Assembly (NCBI GenBank): GCA_018239815.1
Contig: JAFEGP010000009.1
Span: forward strand, 1-52,811
Direction of reading: 5' to 3'
Origin: Verrucomicrobiota bacterium
GTDB lineage: Bacteria > Chlamydiota > Chlamydiia > Chlamydiales > JAAKFR01
DNA length: 52,811 nt
Position 1 is the stretch's first letter; the number at the start of each line of letters is the position of its first letter. The translations under genes were made by a program, and so were the position numbers. The notes under the pieces were generated by a model. That model was not told the DNA's origin. It saw only the letters and a list, made by a program, of their open reading frames with translations, and made no database searches. Below are positions 1-9,255 of this stretch, in pieces.

Positions 1-243
1 GGTGGGCCAACGTCCTTTAATTTTAACCAGATGATTTCTAGTCTGGGAACATACGTGCAAAACGTTCAAACGTACTTGAATCAACTTGAATCAGCATCTT
101 CTGGATCAGTAGATATGGGGACAATGTTTAGAATGCAGTTCCAAATGCAAATTATGTCTCAGTTTACGGAGGCTGTTTCTAATACGCTGAGTGCAGTCAA
201 TAACGAAATGATGACGATGGCACGTGCTGTGAAAGGGCAATAA
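1..243 (+). CDS. sctF: T3S needle subunit SctF/CdsF (5' end cut by window)
   Basis: Small helical protein that would polymerise into the T3S needle. The reading frame is open to base 1, ten codons before the first ATG at 31, so the true start probably lies outside the window. The visible part ends with a Met-rich C-terminal helix (MFRMQFQMQIMSQ, then EAVSNTLSAVNNEMMTMARA), as expected for chlamydial CdsF and other needle subunits, where the C-terminal helix packs in the fibre. It sits 19 bp before the SctG-like chaperone gene and starts the order sctF-sctG-x-sctN-sctO-sctP-sctQ. Identity rests on this context and on the small size and helical composition. Confidence 0.85.
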   Translation, partial: GGPTSFNFNQMISSLGTYVQNVQTYLNQLESASSGSVDMGTMFRMQFQMQIMSQFTEAVSNTLSAVNNEMMTMARAVKGQ

Positions 244-262
244 TAACTAAGAGAGGTAGAAT

Positions 263-718
263 ATGTTTTCATTAAAAGAATATGCCCCTGACCTTGGGTT
301 GCTTGCTGAAGCAGGTCTCATAGCTATTAAACAGGGTGATGAAGAAAGTGCAAAAAAACTTTTTAATGCCGTTGGGTTGCTTGATTCAGAAAGTCCTACA
401 AAGAAAATGGGTTATGGGTTAATTGCTTTGCATAAACTTGATATACAAGATGCTCAAAAACATTTTTCTGAAATTTTAAAAGTAGAGCCTAAAAATATGA
501 GAGCTATGGCTTTTATAGCTTTTACTCATATGCTTTCTGTGATGGGGACGACTAAAACACCTTTAACAGACGAGAAAAAAATCGAACATTTGAAATTAGC
601 ATCTGAGTTTTCTAATCAAGTGCTAAATAGTAATGCTTCTGATCCTTCAACAAAACAGTTGGCTCAATCGATTTTGGATTGGCAACAAGAATTATTACAA
701 TTGGATGCGCAACGATGA
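263..718 (+). CDS. sctG: T3S needle chaperone SctG/CdsG (TPR-like)
   Basis: A 151-residue all-helical protein with TPR-like spacing (AEAGLIAIKQGDEESAKKLF, then YGLIALHKLDIQDAQKHF, then ILKVEPKNMRAMAFIAF). SctG/YscG-type proteins bind the needle subunit in the cytosol with a small co-chaperone and stop premature polymerisation. Position directly after sctF supports this role. The Shine-Dalgarno is AGAGAGG about 7 nt before the ATG. The stop overlaps the next start as ATGA, so translation is probably coupled. A separate SctE co-chaperone gene would lie upstream of the window and cannot be seen. Confidence 0.8.
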   Translation: MFSLKEYAPDLGLLAEAGLIAIKQGDEESAKKLFNAVGLLDSESPTKKMGYGLIALHKLDIQDAQKHFSEILKVEPKNMRAMAFIAFTHMLSVMGTTKTPLTDEKKIEHLKLASEFSNQVLNSNASDPSTKQLAQSILDWQQELLQLDAQR

Positions 719-1386
719 CAATAGGTCCCGCCTCAGATCCTTTGCATAATCAAGGAGTGACGCCCTCACAACCAGTTCCTGGTTTTTCTCAACCTCAAAT
801 TGGTCCTGGAGATCAACAAGATCAACAAAAAGCGTTTACTATGCCTTCGGGACCTACTCCTTTAGGAGGACCTTCCGAACAGGTTGCAACCAATACTCCT
901 TCTCCTATGCAAATGATCAGCACAACTGCAGCAACGCCTCCCAACAGGATGACAGTAGAGCAGCTTAATCAGAACTTAAGTCAGCTTCAAAGTCAATTTG
1001 GTCAAATTCAGAATCAACTGCAAGACTCTTCAGTTACCGGTCAGTTATCGCCAGATCATTTAAATGCTATGCAGCGTTTGGTTGAGGACCTTAACCCACA
1101 AATGCGTACCATTGCTAATGAGACAGGAGGGCAGTTTCAACCCCCTCAAATTAAATCTGGAAGTGTACTCAGTGATATTGTGAAATGGGTCAATGGCAGC
1201 CAACAAACTTTCGGTGGAGCTTTACATTACTTATCTTCTGCAGACGGTAAGCAAGTTAATATAGAATCGATGATGAGATTGCAATATAGCGTTCAGCGTG
1301 CATCTCAACGAGGTGAATTATTTGCTAGCATTATCAGCTCAACAGTGTCAGGTGTTAAAACCATCATGAGTACGCAATTAGGCTAA
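715..1386 (+). CDS. T3S-cluster protein of the CT668 position
   Basis: A 223-residue protein. I place the start at the ATG at 715 because it overlaps the stop of the preceding gene as ATGA; an in-frame upstream codon at 679 would add 12 residues inside that gene. The N-terminal ~80 residues are Pro, Gly and Gln rich and look disordered. A Gln/Leu heptad-like segment follows (QLNQNLSQLQSQFGQIQNQL), then a helical C-terminus. In Chlamydia a conserved protein of unknown function (CT668, from memory) sits between cdsG and cdsN. The C-terminus (SIISSTVSGVKTIMSTQLG) resembles inner-rod or needle-like helices, so a SctI-type rod role is possible but unproven. Confidence 0.6.
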   Translation: MTIGPASDPLHNQGVTPSQPVPGFSQPQIGPGDQQDQQKAFTMPSGPTPLGGPSEQVATNTPSPMQMISTTAATPPNRMTVEQLNQNLSQLQSQFGQIQNQLQDSSVTGQLSPDHLNAMQRLVEDLNPQMRTIANETGGQFQPPQIKSGSVLSDIVKWVNGSQQTFGGALHYLSSADGKQVNIESMMRLQYSVQRASQRGELFASIISSTVSGVKTIMSTQLG

Positions 1387-1405
1387 GCGGATAGGGAGGG
1401 CTAAT

Positions 1406-2719
1406 ATGGATCAAAATTTTGATCAACTTCTCTCTCGCTTAGAACAGGTTGAACTGACAACTGTCATGGGTCGGATCACCGAAGTTGTGGGGATGCTCAT
1501 CAAAGCTGTAGTTCCCCAGGTGCGCATTGGTGAAGTCTGTCTTGTAAAGCGAATAGGCATGGAACCTCTCATGACAGAGGTCGTAGGTTTTACACAAGAA
1601 CAGGTATATCTCTCTCCCTTAGGAGAAATGACAGGAATAGGTCCTTCTTCGGAAGTGATCCCTACTCGTATGCCTTTGCATATTAAAGTGGGGCCTCAAT
1701 TGCTAGGACGTGTTTTAAACGGCCTTGGAGAACCCATTGATACTGAAGAAAAAGGCCCTTTGGATGCGACAGAAAATCAACCTATTTATCAAGCTCCCCC
1801 AGACCCTTTAAAGAGAGCGCGCATCCATGAACCTCTGCCAACTGGTGTGCGATGTATTGACGGTCTTTTGACTTGTGGAAGAGGTCAAAGGATGGGGATT
1901 TTTGCTGGTGCTGGGGTAGGAAAATCCACCTTATTGGGTATGATTGCACGTAATGCTCAAGCCGATGTCAATGTGATAGCTCTCATCGGTGAAAGGGGTA
2001 GGGAATTGCGAGAGTTTATTGAAAAAGATCTTGGGCCTGAGGGTGCCGCACGTTCTGTTATCGTGGTGTCTACTTCAGATCAAGCTTCTCAGTTGCGTCT
2101 CAATGCTGCTTACGTGGGCACAGCAATTGCAGAATATTTCCGAGAGCAGGGTAAAACAGTGATTCTTATGATGGATTCTGTCACACGTTTTGCGCGCGCT
2201 TTACGTGAAGTGGGGTTGGCTGCAGGAGAACCTCCTGCACGAGGAGGTTATACACCCTCTGTTTTTTCAACTTTGCCAAGGCTTTTAGAAAGAGCAGGAA
2301 ACTCAGCTAAGGGATCAATTACAGCTTTTTATACAGTTCTTGTAGCAGGGGACGATATGAATGAGCCTGTCGCAGATGAGGTGAAATCTATCCTTGACGG
2401 CCACATCGTTTTGTCTAATGCGTTAGCTCAACAGTATCATTATCCTGCTGTCGACGTATTGGCTTCTATTAGTCGTTTGTTAACGGAAATAGCACCTCCA
2501 GATCAATTGAAAGCTGTTGGGAAGGCTCGTGAAGTTTTAGCAAACTATAAGAAAAATGAAATGTTAATTCGTATCGGGGAATATAAACGAGGCTCAGATC
2601 GAGATGCAGATTATGCTATCGATCACATTGATAAATTAAAGCGCTTTTTGCAACAAACGGTGGAAGATCGTTCAAGCTTTAAAGAAACACTGCAACAGCT
2701 TAAAGCCTTGTTTAAATAA
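1406..2719 (+). CDS. sctN: T3S ATPase SctN/CdsN
   Basis: A 437-residue member of the FliI/YscN ATPase family, which at the cytosolic face of the export gate strips chaperones from substrates and unfolds them using ATP. Visible motifs are an F1-beta-like N-terminal barrel, Walker A GAGVGKST (about 168-175), a catalytic-glutamate region IGERGRE, Walker B VILMMD ending at D257, and the family signature PPARGGYTPSVFSTLPRLLE. Length is normal. AGGGAGG lies 6-12 nt before the start. The next gene begins 2 bp after the stop and encodes the stalk protein expected to sit in the ATPase hexamer. Confidence 0.97.
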   Translation: MDQNFDQLLSRLEQVELTTVMGRITEVVGMLIKAVVPQVRIGEVCLVKRIGMEPLMTEVVGFTQEQVYLSPLGEMTGIGPSSEVIPTRMPLHIKVGPQLLGRVLNGLGEPIDTEEKGPLDATENQPIYQAPPDPLKRARIHEPLPTGVRCIDGLLTCGRGQRMGIFAGAGVGKSTLLGMIARNAQADVNVIALIGERGRELREFIEKDLGPEGAARSVIVVSTSDQASQLRLNAAYVGTAIAEYFREQGKTVILMMDSVTRFARALREVGLAAGEPPARGGYTPSVFSTLPRLLERAGNSAKGSITAFYTVLVAGDDMNEPVADEVKSILDGHIVLSNALAQQYHYPAVDVLASISRLLTEIAPPDQLKAVGKAREVLANYKKNEMLIRIGEYKRGSDRDADYAIDHIDKLKRFLQQTVEDRSSFKETLQQLKALFK

Positions 2720-2721
2720 CC

Positions 2722-3225
2722 ATGACAAACAAAATTCAATATCCCCTTCAACAGATTTTAGCTGTTAAAAAAGATAGAGTCGAAAAAGCTGAAAAGGTTG
2801 TAGAAGAAAAAAAAAGAGCTTTAGAGGTCGAACAAGAAAAACTTAAGCGTGTGACAGCAGAGAGAGATGAAATTTTTCGACATAAGCAGGATAAATTAAT
2901 ACAAATCCGGGAAGCTTTTGATAAGGGAACGACAAGCGATAAAATTCTACAAATGAAGGCATATGTCAAAATTGTGGAAGGTAAGCTTCAACAAGCTGAG
3001 CAAAAAGTTGCACAGCAAACACAACAGGTTAAGCAAGCAGAGCAGGCGTTAGCAGCTGCTAAAGAAGATTTGCGAGCAAGACGCATGGAAGAAGAAAAGA
3101 TTCGAATTCATAAAGAAGAATGGGAAAAAGAAGCTCTCAAAGAACTGGAGCAACAGGAAAACAAAGAGTATGACGAAATTGGTCAACTCATCCATGAGTC
3201 GCAAAAACGTAAAAAAAACAACTAG
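2722..3225 (+). CDS. sctO: T3S ATPase stalk protein SctO/CdsO
   Basis: A 167-residue, highly charged, almost wholly alpha-helical protein rich in Lys, Glu and Gln with long heptad runs (for example EKAEKVVEEKKRALEVEQEK), as in FliJ/YscO antiparallel coiled coils. FliJ/SctO acts like the gamma subunit of F1, reaching into the SctN hexamer and linking it to the export gate SctV. The gene follows sctN after 2 bp and precedes sctP by 8 bp, the usual order. The sequence itself gives only the coiled-coil character; the name comes from context and size. Confidence 0.88.
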   Translation: MTNKIQYPLQQILAVKKDRVEKAEKVVEEKKRALEVEQEKLKRVTAERDEIFRHKQDKLIQIREAFDKGTTSDKILQMKAYVKIVEGKLQQAEQKVAQQTQQVKQAEQALAAAKEDLRARRMEEEKIRIHKEEWEKEALKELEQQENKEYDEIGQLIHESQKRKKNN

Positions 3226-3233
3226 GTATATCT

Positions 3234-3983
3234 ATGAGTAGTATTCCCCCTAATTTTCAGTCTAACCCTTCCCCTTCTCCTTCTTCTGATAACAACCAAC
3301 CGTCCCCTCCAGCTAACAATTCAGGGAACAAAGAATTTACGCTTAGTAAAAAAACGCAACAACAACAGGCACAACCGCAAAAATTACAGCAACTTCAAAA
3401 AAAGCCTGTGGAAAAAAAATTAGCAGAAAAAAAGAAGGATGCGCCTACTGCTCAACAAAATTTAGACGCTCAGCAAGAGTTAAAACAAGCGCAGACCTCA
3501 GATCAGGATAAAGCTCAAATAGAAAAAATGGATTCAACTCAGAAAGTTGCTGATGTCAAAGTTTTGCACAGTATTATTTTAAAAAATGTCGATTCTATAA
3601 GAGTAGGAAAGGATGTTGTTCAGGTCGACTTGAAGACCAATGCCGATGTTCCCAAGGTTTTTCAAGGCTCGCAGTTAACATTAAGTAAAACTGATGCGGG
3701 TTTGGTCATTAAAATTGACGGTGTAAGTAATGTGAGTGAGGCACAAAAGCTTTTAACCTCTAATCCTGAAGCCATGCAAGTTTTAGCTAATCAACTTGCA
3801 GCAAAGGGGTTTGGTCAAGCGCAATTTCAAGTGGGCAACGTTACAGTAGCTCTGCCCTCTCCAATTAAAGCCACCGTAGAAGTCGCTTCTTCCGGCCAAC
3901 AATCTTTTGAGCGAGAAGGTGGAGGACAACAAGGTGGTGGCGGTGGTCAGCAACAGCAAGATGAGCAAAAACGGCATCGCTAG
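3234..3983 (+). CDS. sctP: T3S needle-length/substrate-switch protein SctP/CdsP
   Basis: A 249-residue protein. The first ~110 residues are low complexity (Pro/Ser/Asn, then Gln/Lys), as expected of an extended secreted ruler. A compact domain follows from about 115 to 215 (HSIILKNVDSIRVGKDVVQV ... ANQLAAKGFGQAQFQVGNVT), matching the globular C-terminal switch domain of SctP/FliK-like proteins in size and position. The tail is Gly/Gln rich. Position between sctO and sctQ is conserved. SctP proteins set needle length and switch export to translocators. Primary sequence divergence is high, so the call rests on order and architecture. Confidence 0.75.
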   Translation: MSSIPPNFQSNPSPSPSSDNNQPSPPANNSGNKEFTLSKKTQQQQAQPQKLQQLQKKPVEKKLAEKKKDAPTAQQNLDAQQELKQAQTSDQDKAQIEKMDSTQKVADVKVLHSIILKNVDSIRVGKDVVQVDLKTNADVPKVFQGSQLTLSKTDAGLVIKIDGVSNVSEAQKLLTSNPEAMQVLANQLAAKGFGQAQFQVGNVTVALPSPIKATVEVASSGQQSFEREGGGQQGGGGGQQQQDEQKRHR

Positions 3984-4071
3984 ACGGAATCAGATTTTGT
4001 ACTCGTTACTTAATTTTTCCTCTCTTGCTACAATCTATAGCTAAACCTTATAGTCGCAAAAAAGGATCCAT

Positions 4072-5190
4072 GTGACAACGGCCGTGCTTTCCAGTTGGTT
4101 AAAAAAAATAGATAGTGTCTTGCTAGAATTGAATGAAAGGCCTCAATTTGGTCTTCCTCAGCCCTTCCCTTTAGAATCTTTACAAAGTGCTTTAGCAAGT
4201 GCCTTTAATAAACCAAAGCTAGAGTTGACAGTCCAGCAAAAAGGATGGGTGGAGCCTTCCGAGCTTTGGCAGGGATTAGGAGAAAATTTAAGACCCCTCA
4301 CTATTTATCTAAGTCCTCTTGAGCATCCTGTTTTTTTTGTAATGAGTGAGCAAGACCTCAACAGCCTTACAGCAGATTTATTGACAGTAGAGCCTGCGGG
4401 AGCTCCTTTTTATGATAGCGCACTTGTAGAGGGATTTTATCAATATTTTACACTGGTTGTAATGCAAAATATTGAGGTGCTTGGTTTTGGAAAGCCTCTT
4501 TCTCCTCGCTTAGCAGAGCCTCCTCAAGACTTGAAACAACAGCTAGAATCTACATCTTGTTTCGCCTTGGATATTGCCTGCGATACGGGCTCACGTCGTG
4601 TTTGGGGACGTCTTTTAATTTCAAAAGCTTTTCGTCAGGTGTGGAAACAGCAGTTTAAAGACATGCCGTTGTCTATTCTAGACCCTACAGTTTCTCAGCT
4701 TCCCCTGAATGTAAGTATCCAAATAGCCGAAAGTGAAATTTTATTGGATGAATGGCAGCGTATAGAATCTGGTGATGTCATTATTTTAGATCGATGTTCC
4801 TATGATCTCAAGGCTAAGCAAGGAACTGCAATGATCATGTTAGAGCAGCAAGCTCTGTTTCGAGGTAAATTTAAAGAGGGGGGGCTACAATTGTTGGAAT
4901 TCCCTCGTGAAGAGCTAGGAGTAAACATGGAACTGGATCAGGAAAAATCAGAAGAACATACTGAGCAATCAGAATTAAATATTGGTAGAGTTCCTGTGAC
5001 ACTAACTGTAGAAGTGGCTCGTCTTAAGATGACAGTTGAAGAGATCTCTAATCTTTCAGTTGGCAGTATTCTTCAGCTGCCAGTTGCTGTAGAAGATGGT
5101 ATAACATTATTAATTAACGGACAAAAAATTGGGCGTGGCGAACTCATATCAGTAGGAGAGGCATTAGGTGTCCGTATCATCTCAATCTGA
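4072..5190 (+). CDS. sctQ: T3S cytosolic C-ring protein SctQ/CdsQ
   Basis: A 372-residue protein ending in two SpoA (surface presentation of antigens) modules: about 215-275 (LPLNVSIQIAESEILLDEW ... LEQQALFRGKF) and about 303-372 (VPVTLTVEVARLKMTVEEI ... INGQKIGRGEL). SctQ forms the sorting platform that receives chaperone-substrate complexes. The start is GTG, supported by AAGGA five nt upstream; the ATG two bases earlier is followed at once by TGA in its own frame. In some T3S systems an internal start makes a C-terminal SpoA-only product; I saw no clear site. The gene overlaps the kinase gene by 23 bp. Confidence 0.92.
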   Translation: MTTAVLSSWLKKIDSVLLELNERPQFGLPQPFPLESLQSALASAFNKPKLELTVQQKGWVEPSELWQGLGENLRPLTIYLSPLEHPVFFVMSEQDLNSLTADLLTVEPAGAPFYDSALVEGFYQYFTLVVMQNIEVLGFGKPLSPRLAEPPQDLKQQLESTSCFALDIACDTGSRRVWGRLLISKAFRQVWKQQFKDMPLSILDPTVSQLPLNVSIQIAESEILLDEWQRIESGDVIILDRCSYDLKAKQGTAMIMLEQQALFRGKFKEGGLQLLEFPREELGVNMELDQEKSEEHTEQSELNIGRVPVTLTVEVARLKMTVEEISNLSVGSILQLPVAVEDGITLLINGQKIGRGELISVGEALGVRIISI

Positions 5191-6706
5191 AGTTATGATT
5201 CCAGCTCAAATTGGTGAATACCGTGTTGATTGTCTTTTGAATAAAGGAGGCAGCAGCGAGGTTTATTTAGGTTTTAATCCTAAGACAAAAGAACCTGTGG
5301 CAATTAAGGTTTTATCGCAAAAGCAATTAGCAAATGTGGAAGCTGCTAAGAGATTTTTGTATGAAGCAGAATTACTGCAAACCGCCAATCATCCCAATAT
5401 TATCAAAATTTTTAATCAAGGAAGATGGGAAGGTGGCTTTTATATTGCCATGGAATTTGTTCAGGGGATTTGTCTTCGAGAAATGATCTTGCAACAAGCG
5501 ACATCTTTAAGAAGATCGATTGAAATTGCATTACAAGTTGCACATGCTGTCACGCATCTTCATGTTTTGGGAATTGTGCATCGAGATTTAAAACCTGAAA
5601 ACATTATGTTGACCGCGCAAGGCGGTGTCAAACTGATTGACTTCGGAACTGCGAAATTTTTCACAGCTTCTGAAGGTAAGCAAGGTGTACTAGGTACTCC
5701 TTCTTATATGAGCCCTGAACAACGTAAAAATCCAGCAAATGCCGGTTTTCCCTCGGATATTTTTTCGCTGGGGGTGATCTTATATGAACTTATCTTGGGT
5801 CGCTTATGTTACGGCAGCATTCAGCTTTCTTTGATCCCAAAAGGATTGCAAAGCATTTTAGCGGGGATGCTGCAGCCTGATCCAAAACAACGCACTGAAG
5901 ATATTGTAGATGTAGTACAGGCTCTTTCCCTTTATCTTGGCTCAGGTGCTTTAGAAAAAGACATGAGAGGGAGTGATTATATCGGAGAGCTTAATGAAGA
6001 TCTTAAAGAATCTTCGTCTTTGCTTTTGCCCAAACAGCTTCCTAAATGGCCTTCTATTTCACTAGGATTTGTTTCTAACTGTAATTTAGCTTTGTCTGCT
6101 GTTTATTATGATTTTTTTGAGACTTCCAACGGTGGATATAGCATTGTCATGGGGGAATCTTTAGCTACAGGCGTCAAGGGATTATTAGAAATATCCATGT
6201 TAAGAGGTATGGTACGCGCGTTATTCTTAAAAGAGCAAAATCCTAGCAGTTTAGTCGCTAACCTCAATGATTTACTGGTCAATCTTGATGCAGATCAGGC
6301 TTTTTCTTTTGCATTGCTATCTCTGCGTCCGGCAGAACAACGATTTTCTTTTATTTCCTGTGGATATAACGCTTTATGGCAAATTCCAGCTGGATCTACA
6401 ACACCTAGACGTATTTCTTCTAACCATGTGGCGATAGGCATTCAAAGCGGTCTAAATTTTTTAGAAGTAGATTCAAATTGGGCTATTGGAGATGCATTAG
6501 TGTTGCATACGTTTCAAGCAGGAACGGCTAAACACATTAGCGAAGTAGAAAAAGACGAACAGGGATTTCTTGCAGCCTTGAAACAAAATTTACACCTAGC
6601 CCCTCAAAAGCAGGTAGACGCTATTTTTAGGGTTATTACTCAAAAAGAAGATAAATACTTATTGCAAAAGTTGGTGACTTTAATTTCTATGACAAGGACA
6701 TTGTAA
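5168..6706 (+). CDS. pkn5: Ser/Thr protein kinase Pkn5-like, fused to a degenerate RsbU/SpoIIE-like domain
   Basis: A 512-residue protein in the T3S cluster at the position of Chlamydia pkn5. Residues ~16-260 form a Hanks-type kinase: Gly loop NKGGSSEVYLG, Lys47 in VAIKVL, HRDLKPEN with Asp140, DFG at 158-160 and GTPSYMSPEQ, so catalytic residues are present. Residues ~295-460 follow the outline of an RsbU/SpoIIE PP2C phosphatase (YYDFF with D315, IVMGES, the LRGMVRALF helix, CGYNALW, GDALVLHT), but two usual metal-binding acidic positions are changed. The GTG start at 5168 has AGGAG ten nt upstream and overlaps sctQ; an ATG at 5195 is a weaker alternative. Chlamydial Pkn5 has been reported as a T3S substrate (recalled). 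Confidence 0.88.
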   Translation: MSVSSQSEVMIPAQIGEYRVDCLLNKGGSSEVYLGFNPKTKEPVAIKVLSQKQLANVEAAKRFLYEAELLQTANHPNIIKIFNQGRWEGGFYIAMEFVQGICLREMILQQATSLRRSIEIALQVAHAVTHLHVLGIVHRDLKPENIMLTAQGGVKLIDFGTAKFFTASEGKQGVLGTPSYMSPEQRKNPANAGFPSDIFSLGVILYELILGRLCYGSIQLSLIPKGLQSILAGMLQPDPKQRTEDIVDVVQALSLYLGSGALEKDMRGSDYIGELNEDLKESSSLLLPKQLPKWPSISLGFVSNCNLALSAVYYDFFETSNGGYSIVMGESLATGVKGLLEISMLRGMVRALFLKEQNPSSLVANLNDLLVNLDADQAFSFALLSLRPAEQRFSFISCGYNALWQIPAGSTTPRRISSNHVAIGIQSGLNFLEVDSNWAIGDALVLHTFQAGTAKHISEVEKDEQGFLAALKQNLHLAPQKQVDAIFRVITQKEDKYLLQKLVTLISMTRTL

Positions 6707-6797
6707 AAAAGAGGGAGCAAGCTTGTTGTACTATAAATTATTAAAATGGCGAGTTGACTACTATTTTCCTGGTCTCAATAAGTTTTAGAGAGATATA

Positions 6798-9242
6798 ATG
6801 AAAGGGATGAGGTTGTTGTTATATCTATCTGTGCTGTCGCTCACAGGGATAGCTATCGGGGCTAATCCTGAGGAGACTGTTTTGCCAGATTTGGAGCAAT
6901 CTCAAACAACAGATCTCTTATCTCAGCGTTGCTATACAAATCCTCCGGGCGAGAAAGAATCTTATTATTTTGATGTTCCATCGGGGGGATCTAAGCAGTA
7001 TTATTTTGATGTCCCAGGAGGATTTCAGCCCGCAACATTTGTTGATCTTTTCCAAAATACTGACGCAGCTCCCGATGTATCAACAACAACAAATGCAACA
7101 GTTTCGGCAACCCTTCCTAAAGCTCAAAATCCTTCTGCATCCGGCACTTCTTCTGCTAATATCATCATCGATGATGGCGAGCCCTCTAATCGGCACTCTG
7201 TGATCTATCCTACAGATCCCAATACTGTTAGAGGTCGATATAAATTGCCCGAATGCGCGTCAGAGGGAGAAGGTTTTACAGTTAATTTTGAAAACATTGC
7301 TGTTGTAGAACTTTTACAGTTTATCTCTAGGATTTCTGGAATTAATTTTATTTTTGATGCTGCAGATCTGCAGTTTAATATTACTATAGTTTCTCAAGAA
7401 GCGACTTCTGTTTCAGAATTGACTTCAGCGTTAATGCAAATTCTGAAGATGCATAATTTAAGTGTTGCCGAGCAGGGCAATACAGTTTTGATCTATCGTC
7501 AGCAAAACCTTTCTCGTGTTTCTAAAATTATTACAGACCAGAATGTCAATGAAGCTTGTGATGCTGCTGTGATCACACGGGTATTTAGAATGTACAACGT
7601 GGATCCAAAAAGAATTGCTGAAATAGTTAAACCATTGCTTTCTGTGGATGCGATTGTTGAAGTGTCAGCTGAAACACGTCATTTAGTAGTTTCTGATATC
7701 ACTTATAACGTAGATAAAATTGCACAGTTACTCAATGCTTTGGATATGCCTAATACTTTATATGAAGTAGGTGAATATCATGTACAGGGGTCCTATCCTG
7801 AAGCTCTTGTGGTGTATGCTAAGGAAATTTTAGCGCCTCTTTTAGTAGATAATCCTATGCAAATGATTGCTCAACCCTCATCGAGCAAGATCTTTGTTGT
7901 TTCTACGCCTTATTTGATTAACAAAGCTTTACAACTTTTGAGTTCTTTGGATACGGCAGATGTTACAGATGTTGCAGATTTGCCTCCTAGCTCCATGGCA
8001 AATAACTCTATGTATATGTACAAGCTGAAGTATCAACCTGGTAAGGATATTGCGACAGCTTTACAAACAATAGGAAGTAACCTGCAATATGCTGGGGTTA
8101 CAAACCTTGAACTTGTCAACGCTGTTTATAGTGCGCAGTTTTTAGCAGTGAATAACTCAATTGTTGTGACAGGAACGCAAGGAGCTTTGGAAAAGGTTGT
8201 CAATTTACTTGATAATTTAGACCGTCCTCCTAAGCAAGTATATTTAGAAGTGCTGATCTTAGACACAACCCTGACCAATTCTCTTGATTTTGGTGTTCAA
8301 TGGATTGGATTGGGAGATGAACAAGATAAATTAGCCTATGCTACAGGTCTTTTAAGTAACAACCCTGGCGGAGGTCCTGTTTTACAAGGGGGGACTTCAA
8401 CCAACCCCGGAGCCCGTTATGTAGCAGCAAATGGCACACCTCCTCCCTTAGTTCCTAATCCGGGGCGAGATGTGGCTTTGCCCACCCCTTCTCTTTTGCA
8501 AGGTTATTCTTCTTTATCAAATGCTACGGAAGCTTTTGGTTTCGGTATCATTGGGAATATTTTGAGTCACAATGGCAAATCGTTTTTAACTTTGGGAGCA
8601 TTAATCAGTGCTTTAGAAGAAGAGCAAACAAGCCGTTTGGTCCTTAATCCTCGTATTATGGTTCAGGATACTCAATCAGCAGACATTTTTGTGGGACAAA
8701 ATATTCCTTACCAAACAACAAGCTCTATTATTCAACAAACAGGGTCTGTAACACAAAATATTCAATACGAAGATGTGGGAGTCCACTTACAAATTACGCC
8801 AACTATTGCGCCTAATAACATTGTTTCTTTGGACATCAATCAAACTATTGCTAGCGTTACCTCTACTTCTGGTACTTTGACCCCTACAACAGCTAAGACA
8901 TTAACAACAACACGTGTTCATGTTCCTGATGGATGCTTTCTTGTTATGAGCGGTCATATTAATGATGAAGTTGTCTGCACACGTTCGGGTGTACCTTGTT
9001 TAGGAACCTTGCCTTTAATCGGACCCACCTTTAGCCGAAATGTGGATCAAAGACAAAAACGTAACTTAATTATGTTCATCAGACCTAAAGTTCTGACTAA
9101 TATTGACGAGTCCTTAGAATTGACTAATCAAGAAGGTTATGACTCAAACTGGGAAATGGATCCAAATTCAATGATTCAATGCGGTCCAAAACAAGCTCCT
9201 GAGTGTGAAACATACCCTGCTCCTAGATGCTCTCCAAATTGA
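6798..9242 (+). CDS. sctC: T3S outer-membrane secretin SctC/CdsC
   Basis: An 814-residue secretin. A signal peptide ends near AIGA (residue 22). A short region then contains the phrase YYFDVP twice in tandem (about residues 56-73). N-domains with secretin ring folds follow (NFENIAVVELLQFISRISGI ... VDPKRIAEIVKPLLSVDAIV ... STPYLINKALQLLSSLD). The C-terminal secretin domain shows VFVGQNIPY-type and VPDGCFLVMSGHI segments and ends with RNLIMFIRPKVL. The protein forms the outer-membrane gate. A 91-bp gap separates it from the kinase gene, so a separate promoter is possible. No pilotin is obvious, although the next gene encodes a lipoprotein. Confidence 0.95.
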   Translation: MKGMRLLLYLSVLSLTGIAIGANPEETVLPDLEQSQTTDLLSQRCYTNPPGEKESYYFDVPSGGSKQYYFDVPGGFQPATFVDLFQNTDAAPDVSTTTNATVSATLPKAQNPSASGTSSANIIIDDGEPSNRHSVIYPTDPNTVRGRYKLPECASEGEGFTVNFENIAVVELLQFISRISGINFIFDAADLQFNITIVSQEATSVSELTSALMQILKMHNLSVAEQGNTVLIYRQQNLSRVSKIITDQNVNEACDAAVITRVFRMYNVDPKRIAEIVKPLLSVDAIVEVSAETRHLVVSDITYNVDKIAQLLNALDMPNTLYEVGEYHVQGSYPEALVVYAKEILAPLLVDNPMQMIAQPSSSKIFVVSTPYLINKALQLLSSLDTADVTDVADLPPSSMANNSMYMYKLKYQPGKDIATALQTIGSNLQYAGVTNLELVNAVYSAQFLAVNNSIVVTGTQGALEKVVNLLDNLDRPPKQVYLEVLILDTTLTNSLDFGVQWIGLGDEQDKLAYATGLLSNNPGGGPVLQGGTSTNPGARYVAANGTPPPLVPNPGRDVALPTPSLLQGYSSLSNATEAFGFGIIGNILSHNGKSFLTLGALISALEEEQTSRLVLNPRIMVQDTQSADIFVGQNIPYQTTSSIIQQTGSVTQNIQYEDVGVHLQITPTIAPNNIVSLDINQTIASVTSTSGTLTPTTAKTLTTTRVHVPDGCFLVMSGHINDEVVCTRSGVPCLGTLPLIGPTFSRNVDQRQKRNLIMFIRPKVLTNIDESLELTNQEGYDSNWEMDPNSMIQCGPKQAPECETYPAPRCSPN

Positions 9243-9255
9243 TAGGAAACACATT

